DNA from: Streptomyces physcomitrii
GTDB lineage: Bacteria > Actinomycetota > Actinomycetes > Streptomycetales > Streptomycetaceae
DNA: 64,000 nt
Direction: 5' to 3'
Assembly (NCBI RefSeq): GCF_012273655.1
Contig: NZ_JAAWWP010000018.1
Span: 1 to 64,000, forward strand
In this document: piece by piece, positions 1 through 8,373 of the stretch
How positions within the stretch are numbered: position 1 is the stretch's first letter
Layout: every line of letters begins with the position of its first letter
Notes under the pieces: generated by a model
The model's input: only the letters and a program-made list of their open reading frames with translations
Database searches by the model: none
What the model was told of the DNA's origin: nothing
Position numbers and translations under genes: made by a program

Positions 1-255
1 GTAGAAGGCGCAGAACTTGCAGGCCGTCACGCAGACGTTGGTGTAGTTGATGTTGCGCTCGATGATGTACGTGGCGATGTGCTCGGTGCCCGCGTACCGG
101 CGGCGGCGCACCGCGTCGGCGGCCGAGCCGAGCGCGTGCAGCGGCGCGTCGCGGTACACGGCGAGCGCTTCCTCGGCGCTGATCCGTCCGCCCGCGGCAG
201 CTCGGTCGAGTACGGCGTGGACGTCCACAGAGGTGAGGTCGGCCTGCTCGGTCAC
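1..255 (-). CDS. mqnC: cyclic dehypoxanthinyl futalosine synthase, N-terminal part (cut by window edge)
   Basis: The first 85 codons of a radical-SAM enzyme of the futalosine menaquinone pathway; the rest lies outside the window. The visible part ends in the cluster-binding motif CVTACKFC followed by AFY, preceded by YIIERNINYTNVC, which is typical of MqnC. MqnC cyclises dehypoxanthine futalosine to the spiro intermediate that becomes 1,4-dihydroxy-6-naphthoate. The start is taken as GTG at 255 (VTEQADLTSVDVHAV) with GAAAGGGA about 6 bases upstream. MqnE has the same CxxxCxxC chemistry, but the N-terminal wording here is MqnC-like and a separate mqnE is present at 49593-50756. Confidence 0.85.
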   Translation of the reverse strand, partial: MTEQADLTSVDVHAVLDRAAAGGRISAEEALAVYRDAPLHALGSAADAVRRRRYAGTEHIATYIIERNINYTNVCVTACKFCAFY

Positions 256-433
256 CGGGGTCCCTTTCGACAGGTGCTCCACGACGCTCCGGCGGGGATC
301 TCCCGGATTTCCCGGGGGAACGTTCATGGCGTGACGGACCGGTCCAGCGTACGCCAGGGCCCTCGGCGGAGAATCGCCCGGTGGGCGGGGTGCCGGGGTG
401 AGCCACCGGGACGCGGCGGCGCGGGGTGCCTGC

Positions 434-1168
434 TCAGGCCGCGTACGCCCCCATCAGTACGCCGAGCAGCGCGCCCGCGATGAGGAAGGGGCCGAAGGGG
501 ATCGAGGTCTTGCGGTCCGCCCGGCGCAGGGCGACCAGGCCCACCCCGTACAGCGCGCCGAGCAGGAAGCCGACGAAGGTGCCGAGCAGCAGTCCGCCCC
601 AGCTGTACCAGCCGAGGACCGCGCCGAGCGAGAGGACGAGTTTCACATCGCCGAAGCCCATGCCGCGCGGATTGATCAGGAACAGCACGAAGAAGAAGAG
701 GCCGAGGGCGAGGGCCCCGAGCAGCGCCCCGGTCCAGTCGCCGCCGTGCTCCGGCAGCAGCGCGGCACCGCCGAGGAGGAGCAGCGCACCGCCCGCGAGC
801 GGCAGCGTGAGCGGATCCGGGAGCCGCTGCACCCGGAAGTCGACCATCGCGAGCAGCACGAACACGGGGGCGAGCAGCAGCCAGGCCCCCAGCTCGGGCC
901 GGGTGCCGGTGGCCGCGGCGAGCGCCCCGCACACCAGCGCGGTGGCCACCGCGGTCGGCGGCGCCGAGGGGCCGTAGCGCTCCCCGCCCGCCCGCGCCGG
1001 TCCCAGCCAGCCGCCGAACGCCCCGCCGAACTCCCGCCCCTGCGGGGTCCGTTCCGGCCGCTCCTCCCCCGCGGGCACCGCGAGCCGGTACACGGGCCGG
1101 GGCAGCAGCCACCCCGCGACGGCACCCCACAGCAGGGCGCCGAGGACCAGCCAGTTCTCCAGGCTCAT
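434..1168 (-). CDS. A24-family prepilin peptidase of the Tad pilus
   Basis: A 244-residue polytopic membrane aspartyl protease that would remove the short leader of the Flp pilin and the TadE-like pseudopilins. The two catalytic aspartates are visible: D110 in LLAMVDFRVQRLPD and D174 in the GxGD signature NPRGMGFGDVKL. About six hydrophobic segments surround them. The N-terminal cysteine-rich methyltransferase domain of PilD-type enzymes is missing, as in TadV/CpaA-type peptidases. Its ATG overlaps the TGA of the upstream low-complexity reading frame (ATGA). It sits on the same strand as the Tad operon but is separated from it by a large regulator gene and an accessory block. Confidence 0.85.
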   Translation of the reverse strand: MSLENWLVLGALLWGAVAGWLLPRPVYRLAVPAGEERPERTPQGREFGGAFGGWLGPARAGGERYGPSAPPTAVATALVCGALAAATGTRPELGAWLLLAPVFVLLAMVDFRVQRLPDPLTLPLAGGALLLLGGAALLPEHGGDWTGALLGALALGLFFFVLFLINPRGMGFGDVKLVLSLGAVLGWYSWGGLLLGTFVGFLLGALYGVGLVALRRADRKTSIPFGPFLIAGALLGVLMGAYAA

Positions 1169-1587
1169 GGGTACGGGTGCCCCTCACGGCCCTCGCAGCC
1201 CCCACGGCCCTCACGGCTGCGAGCCGGCGGGGCGGGGGTCGTGATCGAGGCCGGAGCCGGGGTCGAGGGTGGAGCCGGAGCCGGGGTCGAGGGTGGAGCC
1301 GGAGCCGGAGCCGGGGTCGAGGGTGGAGCCGGAGCCGGGGTCGAGGGCGGAGTGACGGTCGGCGGGGTGGCGGTCATGGTCCTGCTCGTGGCCTCGTTCT
1401 CGTGCGTGAGCGCGGTCGTCGTCATGGGCGCGGCCGTGGTCAAGACGACGGGCGTGGCCAAGGCGACGGACCTCGTCAAGGTGACGGGTGTCGCCATGGC
1501 CGTGCTCGTCGCCTTGGCCACAGTCGTCGTCCTGGTCGCGGTCGTCGTCCTGGCCACAGTCGTCGTCCTGGTCGCGGTCCTCGTCAT
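1165..1587 (-). CDS. possible Thr/Ala/Pro-rich low-complexity protein
   Basis: An open frame of 140 residues made almost entirely of Thr, Ala, Pro, Val and Arg, with hexad-like repeats (TTTVAR, TTTATR) and a Pro-Ala tract (STPAPAPP repeats). Two facts favour it being real: its stop overlaps the prepilin peptidase start as ATGA, and every repeat unit beneath it is a multiple of 3 bases, so expansion keeps the frame. Against it, all frames are open here because of GC content, another minus frame reads as an Asp/His-rich repeat, and no domain is recognisable. It could be a secreted or wall-spanning linker protein, or non-coding repeat DNA. The start is unsupported. Confidence 0.3.
   Translation of the reverse strand: MTRTATRTTTVARTTTATRTTTVAKATSTAMATPVTLTRSVALATPVVLTTAAPMTTTALTHENEATSRTMTATPPTVTPPSTPAPAPPSTPAPAPAPPSTPAPAPPSTPAPASITTPAPPARSREGRGGCEGREGHPYP
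1253..1348. repeat. 6-bp-based tandem array (18/24/30/24 bp units)
   Basis: Four successive blocks are each built from one to three GGAGCC hexamers followed by GGGGTCGAGGGT. Block lengths are 18, 24, 30 and 24 bases, all multiples of 6. A second array at about 1513-1590 repeats an 18-base unit starting GTCGTCGTCCTGG. Together they fill most of the gap between the regulator stop at 1645 and the prepilin peptidase start at 1168. Confidence 0.85.
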
Positions 1588-1644
1588 GACCGTGCTCGTC
1601 GTCCTGGTCGCAGTCGTAGGGGTGCTCGTCGGTCGTGCCGGTGG

Positions 1645-4617
1645 TCAGCCCGTGGCCGAGGGGGTCTCGCGCCAGGCCGGGAACAGCTCGTCCAGGAGCG
1701 CCTCGGTGCGGGGCGGCAGGCCGCGGGCCCCGCTGCGGGTTATCAGGTCGGTGGCGAGGGCGCGCAGGCGGTCGGTGTCACCGAGGGCGTGCGTGGCCCG
1801 GAGCAGTTCGTGCCACAGGCGCTCGTCGGCGGGGGCCGAGCCGAGCGCGGCGTTGAGCGCCTCGATGGCCTTCTGCGCCCGGTCCTTCTCCAGGTGGAAG
1901 TCGGCGAGGGCGAGCCCGATGTCCGCGACGAGCAGCGGCAGTTGGGCGTCGATGATCTCGTGGGTGAGCCAGCCGTAGCGGCCCCGCGGGCGCTCCGGCA
2001 GCAGCGGACCGCGGACCAGCACGAGGGCGTCGGTCAGCAACCGGCCCCTGATCGCCCGGGAGTCGACCCCGCGGCCCTGGGTCGCCTCGTGGTAGAGCGA
2101 GCGCAGCACGTCCAGGTCGGAGACGACCGACTTGGCGAGGGTGAGCCGCCCGGTGGCGTCGGTGCCGAGCCGGGCCGTGCCGTCCGCGTCGGTGCCGAGC
2201 CACTCCCGCAGCCGGGCGATGAGCGCGTCCCGTACGTCCTCGGTGACCCCGCGCGGCCACAGCGCCGAGGCGAGCACCCGTGGATGCACGCCCTCGCGGT
2301 GCAGCAGAAGCAGCGCGAGCGCCTCGTGCAGCTGGGCGCTGCGCTCGCCGTCCGGGGTCTCCAGGCCGATGATCTCGTACGGGCCGACCAGGCGGGCGTA
2401 GACCGCGGGCCGCCCCTGTTCGCTGATGTCGACCAGGAAGGGCGGCGGGGCGGTGGCGGACTCCCCGCCCTGCGGGGCCTGCTGCGGGTCGGCGGCGACG
2501 AACAGGTCGACCACGGCGCGCTGCTGGGCCGCGGGCAGCAGCTGGGCGTCGAGTTCGAGTCCGAGCAGCGGGGCGAGCAGCCGGCCCTCGGCGGTGATCT
2601 CCATCTCCCAGGCCGCGCCGGGCAGGTCCCCGGAGCCCGTACCGACCAGGTAGCCGATGCCCAGCCTGCCGGCGTCGGCGGCGAGTTCGGCGAGCGTGAC
2701 GGCGTCCTCGGCCTCCGGTTCGGCGGCGAGCAGCACCAGGTGCGGGGCCCAGCGGGTGTGCTGGGCGGGCCCGGTGCGCCCGGTGAGGACCGAGTCGTGT
2801 CCGGCCGCGCCGAGCGCGCCGCGGCGCTGGCGGGTCTCGGCCTCCATGGTCTCGATGAGGGCCTCGATGCCGTCGAGGTGGCGCAGCCGGTTGGGCGCCA
2901 GCGGGGTGAGGTCCTGGCCGAAGCCGACGAGGGTGATGGTCATCCGGTCCGACCAGCCGTTGGTGGCCAGTTCGGCGGCGACCGAGGCGAAGACGGCCGC
3001 CCGGTCCTCGGCGCTGCCGCTGAGCGAGACGATGCCGGGCACCGCTTCGAGGTTGAGCAGCAGCCGGGAGTCCTCCAGGGTGCCGAGGGAGACCAGGCCC
3101 GGGTACGGGGCCGCGGTGTCCACGTCCCCGTAGCGGGCAGCGTCGGCACGGGCGAGCATCCAGAAGGTCTGGTCCTGGCCGAGCTGCCAGGGCGCCGGCG
3201 GGTTGCCCGCGGGCTGGGCGAGCTGGAGGTGCAGATCGCCGTTGCTCAGCCAGGCCGCGTACACCGTGGGCAGCGGGCGCGAGTCCTCGGCGAGCGAGGC
3301 GGCCAGGCCGCGCAGCGAGAGGTCGAGCAGCCGCACCCCCTCCGGATCGGCGCCGACGAGCAGGGCGTCCTGGACATCGGCGGCGTCACCGGTCGGCGTC
3401 GGCGGCTCCATGCCCCGCCCGCGCACCGCGCCCATCGCCGACTGCCACAGGGCCTGGCGGCGCCGGGCGCCGAGCGCGCCGAGCAGCCCGGCCGCGAGCA
3501 GCGGGGCGGTGAGCAGCGCCTCGGGCAGGCCGAAGGAGAAGCCGCTCCCGGTGTCGGCGGCCTGCGGTGCCGGGTGGCCGTCGCCCTTGAGGTCCGCGTG
3601 CTCGAAGCCGGCGTCGGGGGCCGGGCGCTGAGTGGGCAGCGCGATATTGGTGGTGTCCTGGTCGACCCGGCCGCCCTGCTGGCCGCCGCCCGCGCCCTGG
3701 CCGCCGGTCTTGGCGTAGTCGGCGATCTGCTCCTGGACGTCCGGGGAGACGCTCGGCGCCGCGTGCGGCATCTCGACGAGTTCGCCGCCGCGGGCGTCGC
3801 CGGGCATCTCCATGATCCAGCCGGGCCGGATCAGGCTCGCCTCGGAGAGCTTCGAACCGTCGGGCTGGGCACGGTCCTTGTTGAGTTCGTAGATCTCGTG
3901 GTAGCGGCGGCCGTCGCCGAGGTGCCGCTCCGCGATCTCCCACAGGGAGTCGTGGTGGCGGCCCTCCGGGGGCTGGATCCGGTAGAACTTCGTGTCGTCC
4001 TGCGCCGCGCCGCCGCCCTGTTCGGCGGCCTGTTCGCCCGCGTGCACGGCCTGTTCGGCCACCGCGCTCGCGGTCTGCTCGGCGGTCTGCTGCCCCTGCC
4101 CGAAGAGTCCGGGGGTCTGCTGCGCCGAGGCCACCGGCGTCTGGTGGGGCTCCTGGAACTGCTGGCCGAGCTGCGAGAGCCCGGGCGCGAAGCTCGCCGC
4201 GGTCGCCCCGATGAGGAGGACGGCGGCGATGAGCTGCCGGGCCAGCAGCTGGCTCGGTCCCGCGCCGGGCACCCGCCCGGGCACCCCGACCCCGGTGATC
4301 GCGGCCTTGATCTCCACCAGCACACAGGCGGTGAACTGCGCCCAGGCCAGCCAGACCACGACCGTGAGCACACCCACGAAGGTCTCGACGGTGATCTCCT
4401 GCTGGAGCCAGTCCATGGACGGCGGACCGTCCGGCAGCGGCCAGCCGACGGTCACCGCCAGCGCGCCCGGCACCCCGACGAGGAGCACCACGAGCGCCAC
4501 GAAGGCGAAGAACGCCCGCACGAAGTCCAGGAAGGTACGGCTCCGCGGCAACGTCTGCGTACGCGGCTGGTTCGGCCGGCCGCCGGAGCCGGTCGAGCGT
4601 GAGGTGGAGCGCGCCAT
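1645..4617 (-). CDS. membrane LysM/BTAD-domain putative regulator of the Tad locus
   Basis: A 990-residue protein from the ATG at 4617. N-terminal part: a basic tail, then about three hydrophobic segments (residues ~25-130). A Gln/Ala-rich stretch leads into a LysM-like module (SLWEIAERHLGDGRRYHEIY, ~residues 220-290). A further hydrophobic segment lies near 365 (ALLTAPLLAAGLLGALGARR), then a large cytoplasmic region ending in a winged-helix plus bacterial transcriptional activation (BTAD, TPR-like) domain. Such membrane LysM-BTAD fusions occur beside Tad genes in actinobacteria and are usually annotated as putative transcriptional regulators. Whether it binds DNA or acts as a structural coupler is not shown. 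Upstream in-frame ATGs exist, but residues before MARSTSRS look like non-coding translation. Confidence 0.8.
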   Translation of the reverse strand: MARSTSRSTGSGGRPNQPRTQTLPRSRTFLDFVRAFFAFVALVVLLVGVPGALAVTVGWPLPDGPPSMDWLQQEITVETFVGVLTVVVWLAWAQFTACVLVEIKAAITGVGVPGRVPGAGPSQLLARQLIAAVLLIGATAASFAPGLSQLGQQFQEPHQTPVASAQQTPGLFGQGQQTAEQTASAVAEQAVHAGEQAAEQGGGAAQDDTKFYRIQPPEGRHHDSLWEIAERHLGDGRRYHEIYELNKDRAQPDGSKLSEASLIRPGWIMEMPGDARGGELVEMPHAAPSVSPDVQEQIADYAKTGGQGAGGGQQGGRVDQDTTNIALPTQRPAPDAGFEHADLKGDGHPAPQAADTGSGFSFGLPEALLTAPLLAAGLLGALGARRRQALWQSAMGAVRGRGMEPPTPTGDAADVQDALLVGADPEGVRLLDLSLRGLAASLAEDSRPLPTVYAAWLSNGDLHLQLAQPAGNPPAPWQLGQDQTFWMLARADAARYGDVDTAAPYPGLVSLGTLEDSRLLLNLEAVPGIVSLSGSAEDRAAVFASVAAELATNGWSDRMTITLVGFGQDLTPLAPNRLRHLDGIEALIETMEAETRQRRGALGAAGHDSVLTGRTGPAQHTRWAPHLVLLAAEPEAEDAVTLAELAADAGRLGIGYLVGTGSGDLPGAAWEMEITAEGRLLAPLLGLELDAQLLPAAQQRAVVDLFVAADPQQAPQGGESATAPPPFLVDISEQGRPAVYARLVGPYEIIGLETPDGERSAQLHEALALLLLHREGVHPRVLASALWPRGVTEDVRDALIARLREWLGTDADGTARLGTDATGRLTLAKSVVSDLDVLRSLYHEATQGRGVDSRAIRGRLLTDALVLVRGPLLPERPRGRYGWLTHEIIDAQLPLLVADIGLALADFHLEKDRAQKAIEALNAALGSAPADERLWHELLRATHALGDTDRLRALATDLITRSGARGLPPRTEALLDELFPAWRETPSATG

Positions 4618-5389
4618 GACGGAAATCCTGTGGGGAGTAGTGGAGTGGTGAGGGTGCGGGGTGCTGAGGCCGTGCGGTGGTGCGGGGTCGTGCGGTGATC
4701 GGGGCCGGTGCGGGGCCGGGTGCGGGTGACAGGAAGGAAGCCGGAATGGCGACCCTACTGAGATCGTACGGACAGTGTCGAAGGCCGGTGCAGGCCTGTG
4801 GACAACCCTGGGCCGGGCTTGCGGCATGGGACACGAAAGTGCGTATTCGGGTGGGGAGAGGCGATTTACGACCACCTCGCCCTGACCTGCCCGGGCTCAC
4901 CCGGCCTCGCCCGTCCTCGCACGACCTCACCCGGCCTGGTGCGAGGACGCCACGAACGGCCCGCCCGGTTCCCTCCCCTCCCCGGCAGGCCGCGCCCGGC
5001 CCACCCGCCGTCCGCGAAGTTCCCATCGCCTGCGCGCAGTTCACGGCCCCGGTCCCCCAACCCCCGTACCGGCGAGGCCGCATGACCGCTCCCGAGGGAA
5101 CTGCCGAGGCACCGCACCGCGTCGTAGACCCAGGAAACCCGGCGCCGCGAAACGATGCGGGAGCCCTTGCTCCGGCGCCGGTCCGACGTCCACCAGGGAG
5201 CGGATGCCCGTGCCCCGACCACCGGCCCCGAGCGGCCTTCCCGAACGTGCACAGGATCACCAGCCGGTGCCCGCCCCCGGCCGAGGCCCTGCTGATAGCT
5301 TCGTCGGCGGCCTGGAACCGGCCAGCGCTCCCGCCGGCAAGGCCGCCCAGCACACCGCCGCCCAGACCGACCCGAGGGGAACCGCAACC
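4618..5389. other. 772-bp divergent intergenic region
   Basis: The region lies between the divergent LysM/BTAD regulator and the lipoprotein gene. No convincing gene is seen, and the open frames here have no ribosome site or composition support. It contains one perfect match to the DnaA-box 9-mer (TGTGGACAA, 4797-4805). Promoters for both flanking genes should lie here but none is clear. Confidence 0.5.
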
Positions 5390-6022
5390 GTGGCCCGCCG
5401 CACCCGCACCCTGCACCTCGCCGCAGCCCTGACCACCGCCGCGGCCCTCCTCCTGACCGCCTGCGGCGACGACGGGGACTCCCCGGACACGATCGAGGGC
5501 GCGGACAAGGGCTCGAAGTCGCCTTCGCCCTCGGACTCCGCCTCACCGCGCGCGGACCGGCCCGAGATCACCCTCCCGGCCGGATTCCGGGCCGAGTTCA
5601 CCGGCTGGACGGACAGCGACCCGAAGACGCAGGCGGTCCTCGACGACGGCAAGGAGCGGCTGCGCGGCTCGTACGCGGCCATCGGCGACGCCGACCCGGA
5701 GGCCTCGTACCTCTCCTTCTACAGCGCCCGGGGCGCACGGGAGTCGGGCCGGAAGTGGGTGGCCGGATACCAGGGCCTCACCATCGTCGGCGAGGTCAGG
5801 GTCTACGACCCGCAGGCCCGGCTGACCGGCGAAGGCGCGGCCACGCTCTTCTACTGCGTCGACGAGAGCAAGGGCTTCAGCAAGGACCTCAAGACCGGGA
5901 AGAAGGAGGGGACTCCGAAGGGCGAGTCCCCGAAGGTGCAGTACCGGACGGCCCTGCGGAAGAACGCGCAGGGGGTCTGGGTGACGACGTCCGTCGAGTC
6001 GGAGCCAGGAGGTTGCCGGTGA
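5390..6022 (+). CDS. putative lipoprotein (copy 1 of a duplicated cassette)
   Basis: A 210-residue lipoprotein. The signal peptide MARRTRTLHLAAALTTAAAL runs into a lipobox ending LLTAC, so Cys becomes the lipidated N-terminus. An Asp/Ser/Pro-rich linker (~30-60) precedes a domain of about 140 residues with WVAGYQGLTIVGEVRVYD and a Cys pair (FYCVDESK, GGCR). The GTG start at 5390 is chosen because GAGGGGA lies 9 bases upstream and it places the signal peptide at the N-terminus. The stop overlaps the next start (GTGA), so the pair is translationally coupled. It is a paralogue of 21043-21696, sharing the lipobox, the Ser-rich linker, the W-x-x-G-Y motif and the YCxDE motif. The family is not one I can name. 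Confidence 0.8.
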   Translation: MARRTRTLHLAAALTTAAALLLTACGDDGDSPDTIEGADKGSKSPSPSDSASPRADRPEITLPAGFRAEFTGWTDSDPKTQAVLDDGKERLRGSYAAIGDADPEASYLSFYSARGARESGRKWVAGYQGLTIVGEVRVYDPQARLTGEGAATLFYCVDESKGFSKDLKTGKKEGTPKGESPKVQYRTALRKNAQGVWVTTSVESEPGGCR

Positions 6023-7185
6023 CCCGCCCCTCGTACGCGATACGCCGAATCCGCGCGGCACGGAGCTCCGCCACGGGACGCCGCGCCCCCGCGGTACATC
6101 CCCTCCCCGCGTGCCGGAGGGGCGCCCGAGCGGCCCTGGTCGCGGTCACCGCGCTCTCCGCCGCGCTCCTGCCGAGCGCCGCCTCCGCCCTCGGCGGCCC
6201 CGGTCACGAGAACGGGGGCGGCTCGGGCGGGACCGACGGCAAGGGCGGCCTGATCGCCTCGGTCACCGACTCGCAGATCCGGGTCACCGCCCCCGACGTA
6301 CCCAAGGGCGTCCCGGTCGGCTCCGTGACCTCGACCGACCCCGACTGGGAACCACCGGTCTGCTGGTACGAACCCGTCTTCACCCCCGAGCAGCTCAAGA
6401 AGAGCGTGGGCGGACTCGACGGCATGGGCGCGGTCAACGCCCATGAGTGGTGGTCCAAGGGCCTCTTCGTCGACCACTACGACAAGGGCGAGCCCGCCGA
6501 CAACTTCGACCTCGACGACGGCTCCGGCAAGAACTCCACCGCCGAGGGCTACAAGAACTACAACATCGGCGAGCAGGGCAAGTTCTGGCGCAGCGTCGTC
6601 CGCAAGGGCCACGAGGACGACCAGAAGGCCTGGGACTGCGGCCGGGTGATGTTCTGGCAGGACGCCGGCACCATCCCCGACGACCCGCACGCGCCCACGC
6701 CCAAGACCCTGGCCGCCTTCGCCTACGACCACATCAAGGTCCCCGAGACCGAGGTGGAGCTGCGCCCGGCGGCCAAGTCCACGGTGAATCTGCCCACGTG
6801 GGTGTGGCTGGACAAGGGCGTCTTCAAGGACGTCACGGTGCGCGCCTCCCTCGACGAGGTGGGCGTCTGGGCCGAGACCACCGCCCGGCCCGTCAGCCTC
6901 CACCTGGAACCGGGCACCGGGGACGCCGAGACCTTCCCCGCCTCCGGCGAGTGCGAGGTCGCCGAGGACGGCGGCATCGGCGCCCCGTACACCAAGGGCA
7001 GCAGCGAGAAGCCCCCGCCCTGCGGCATCCGCTACCTGCGCAAGGGCGACTTCGACCTGAAGGCCTCCGTCACCTGGGAGATCACCTGGAAGGGCTCCCA
7101 GAACACCGGCGGCGACCTGCCCGACGGCACCTTCGAGACCACCCAGGACCTGAACGTGCAGGAGATCCAGTCCGTCAACCGGTGA
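6019..7185 (+). CDS. secreted protein of unknown function (copy 1 of a duplicated cassette)
   Basis: A 388-residue protein starting at GTG with AGGAGG six bases upstream. It has a long basic N-region and an export signal (AALVAVTALSAALLPSAASA, ~residues 39-58), then a Gly-rich linker and a globular domain. Motifs shared with 21684-22718: PPVCWYEP, YKNYNIG, VNLPTWVWLDKGVFK, TARPVSLHLEPGTG, PPCGIRYLRKGDFDL and the C-terminal EIQSVNR. Conserved Cys suggest disulphides. It is coupled to the preceding lipoprotein, so the two probably work together at the cell surface. Similar Streptomyces proteins carry misleading generic names in databases, so no enzyme function is assigned here. Confidence 0.8.
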   Translation: MTRPSYAIRRIRAARSSATGRRAPAVHPLPACRRGARAALVAVTALSAALLPSAASALGGPGHENGGGSGGTDGKGGLIASVTDSQIRVTAPDVPKGVPVGSVTSTDPDWEPPVCWYEPVFTPEQLKKSVGGLDGMGAVNAHEWWSKGLFVDHYDKGEPADNFDLDDGSGKNSTAEGYKNYNIGEQGKFWRSVVRKGHEDDQKAWDCGRVMFWQDAGTIPDDPHAPTPKTLAAFAYDHIKVPETEVELRPAAKSTVNLPTWVWLDKGVFKDVTVRASLDEVGVWAETTARPVSLHLEPGTGDAETFPASGECEVAEDGGIGAPYTKGSSEKPPPCGIRYLRKGDFDLKASVTWEITWKGSQNTGGDLPDGTFETTQDLNVQEIQSVNR

Positions 7186-7280
7186 GGGGCGGGGCTCCCG
7201 TCGACCGCTGAGCGCCGGGGCCCGCCGACCTCCGCACGCGACCCGCCGACCTCCCGTACGCAGCCGATCGACGGCGCCCC

Positions 7281-7955
7281 TCAGCTCTCCCGCAGCAGGG
7301 CCAGAGCGAAGCCGAGCCGGGCGTCGAACCAGTCGGCGTGCACGCGATACGAGCGGTAGCCGGTGTGCTGCTGCGCGGTGAGCACCATCTCGTTGTCCGC
7401 CTCCCAGGTGACCGGTCTGCGGATGAAGGGCACCGCCTCGCCGCCCTCGGCCCCCGGGTCGGTGAAGGCGCCGAGCATCCCGCCGAAGAGCCTGCCGCCG
7501 CTGTCCTCGCCCGCCTCCACCGCCGCGGGCTTCGCCCAGTGGTAGCGCGCGACCGCCTCGCCGTGCCCCGGTTGCTGGATCCACCAGCTGTGCTGGACGG
7601 TGCGCTTGGCCGCGGGTGTGCGCTGGACGGTGCCGAGTTCGGTGCCCAGCTCGTCCTTCACCCGGAAGCGCTCGCCGCCCGCGCCGGGCACCGGCTCGAC
7701 GCGGCACAGCAACGCGGCCTCCCCTTCGGTCTCGTACAGCTCGTAGCCGCGGCTCGCGTCCTCGGCGGGGACCACCCACAGGTGCGGCGGGAAGTGCTCG
7801 GTGCCCTCCTCGGACCGTGGTACGCGGACCGCGAGGCGGCCCCTGACCGGCTTGCCGTCCGGGGTCCGCCGTTCGAGGTCGGTGACGGCGAACACCTCCG
7901 GGGCGGGGCCGCCGAGCGGACCGTCCGGCGGGTCCGGCCTCTTCTTGCCCTCCAT
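7281..7955 (-). CDS. hypothetical protein, possibly beta-barrel tubby/LURP-like
   Basis: A 224-residue soluble protein with no signal peptide or membrane segment. The middle (FRVKDELGTELGTVQRTPAA then VQHSWWIQQ) alternates polar and hydrophobic residues in a manner reminiscent of LURP-one/scramblase-like beta barrels, but this is only a visual resemblance. It is transcribed toward the secreted-protein gene and divergently from the effector-like gene at 8374. ATG at 7955 is used, with an AGGA motif upstream (CAGGAAGGATGAGCA). Confidence 0.6.
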   Translation of the reverse strand: MEGKKRPDPPDGPLGGPAPEVFAVTDLERRTPDGKPVRGRLAVRVPRSEEGTEHFPPHLWVVPAEDASRGYELYETEGEAALLCRVEPVPGAGGERFRVKDELGTELGTVQRTPAAKRTVQHSWWIQQPGHGEAVARYHWAKPAAVEAGEDSGGRLFGGMLGAFTDPGAEGGEAVPFIRRPVTWEADNEMVLTAQQHTGYRSYRVHADWFDARLGFALALLRES

Positions 7956-8373
7956 TGCTCATCCTTCCTGTGCACGGCGTGGGGGGAGCGGCGTACCGGG
8001 GGCGGTCCGGCGGCGGAAGCACGCCCGGGGGCGGTCCGGACGCCACGGCTCGCGGTGAACGGTCGGCACACCCGCGTCATGCGTACCGGAATCCCGCTCG
8101 GTTCGCGCGTGAGGATACGGGTTCCGGCCATCGCGGCGGGAGCCTTGTCCCCACCGCATGCGTCGGCTCACCGGTCCGGCAGCGAGGAGGGCTTCCACCG
8201 GTCGGCCGAGTCGCCCGAGAGAACGCACAACAACACAAACGCCCCGAACGACCAAGGTCATGACGCAATAGGACAGCGACGCAGCCCGCATGGTCAACAA
8301 CGCTTTCGAGACAGCATGATGTACGTCCGCCACTGCCGGCGCCGCACTTTCACACCGACCCGGGGGACCAGAC
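7956..8373. other. 418-bp divergent intergenic region
   Basis: The region lies between the hypothetical gene on minus and the effector-like gene on plus. The half nearest 8374 is more AT-rich (8221-8300), which would suit a promoter for the plus-strand cluster. I see no gene in it. Confidence 0.45.

Noticed and set aside
1177..4602. Open frame of 1141 codons on the plus strand opposite the LysM/BTAD gene
   Set aside because: Gly/Arg/Glu-rich translation with no domain; it is the antisense shadow of a high-GC gene.
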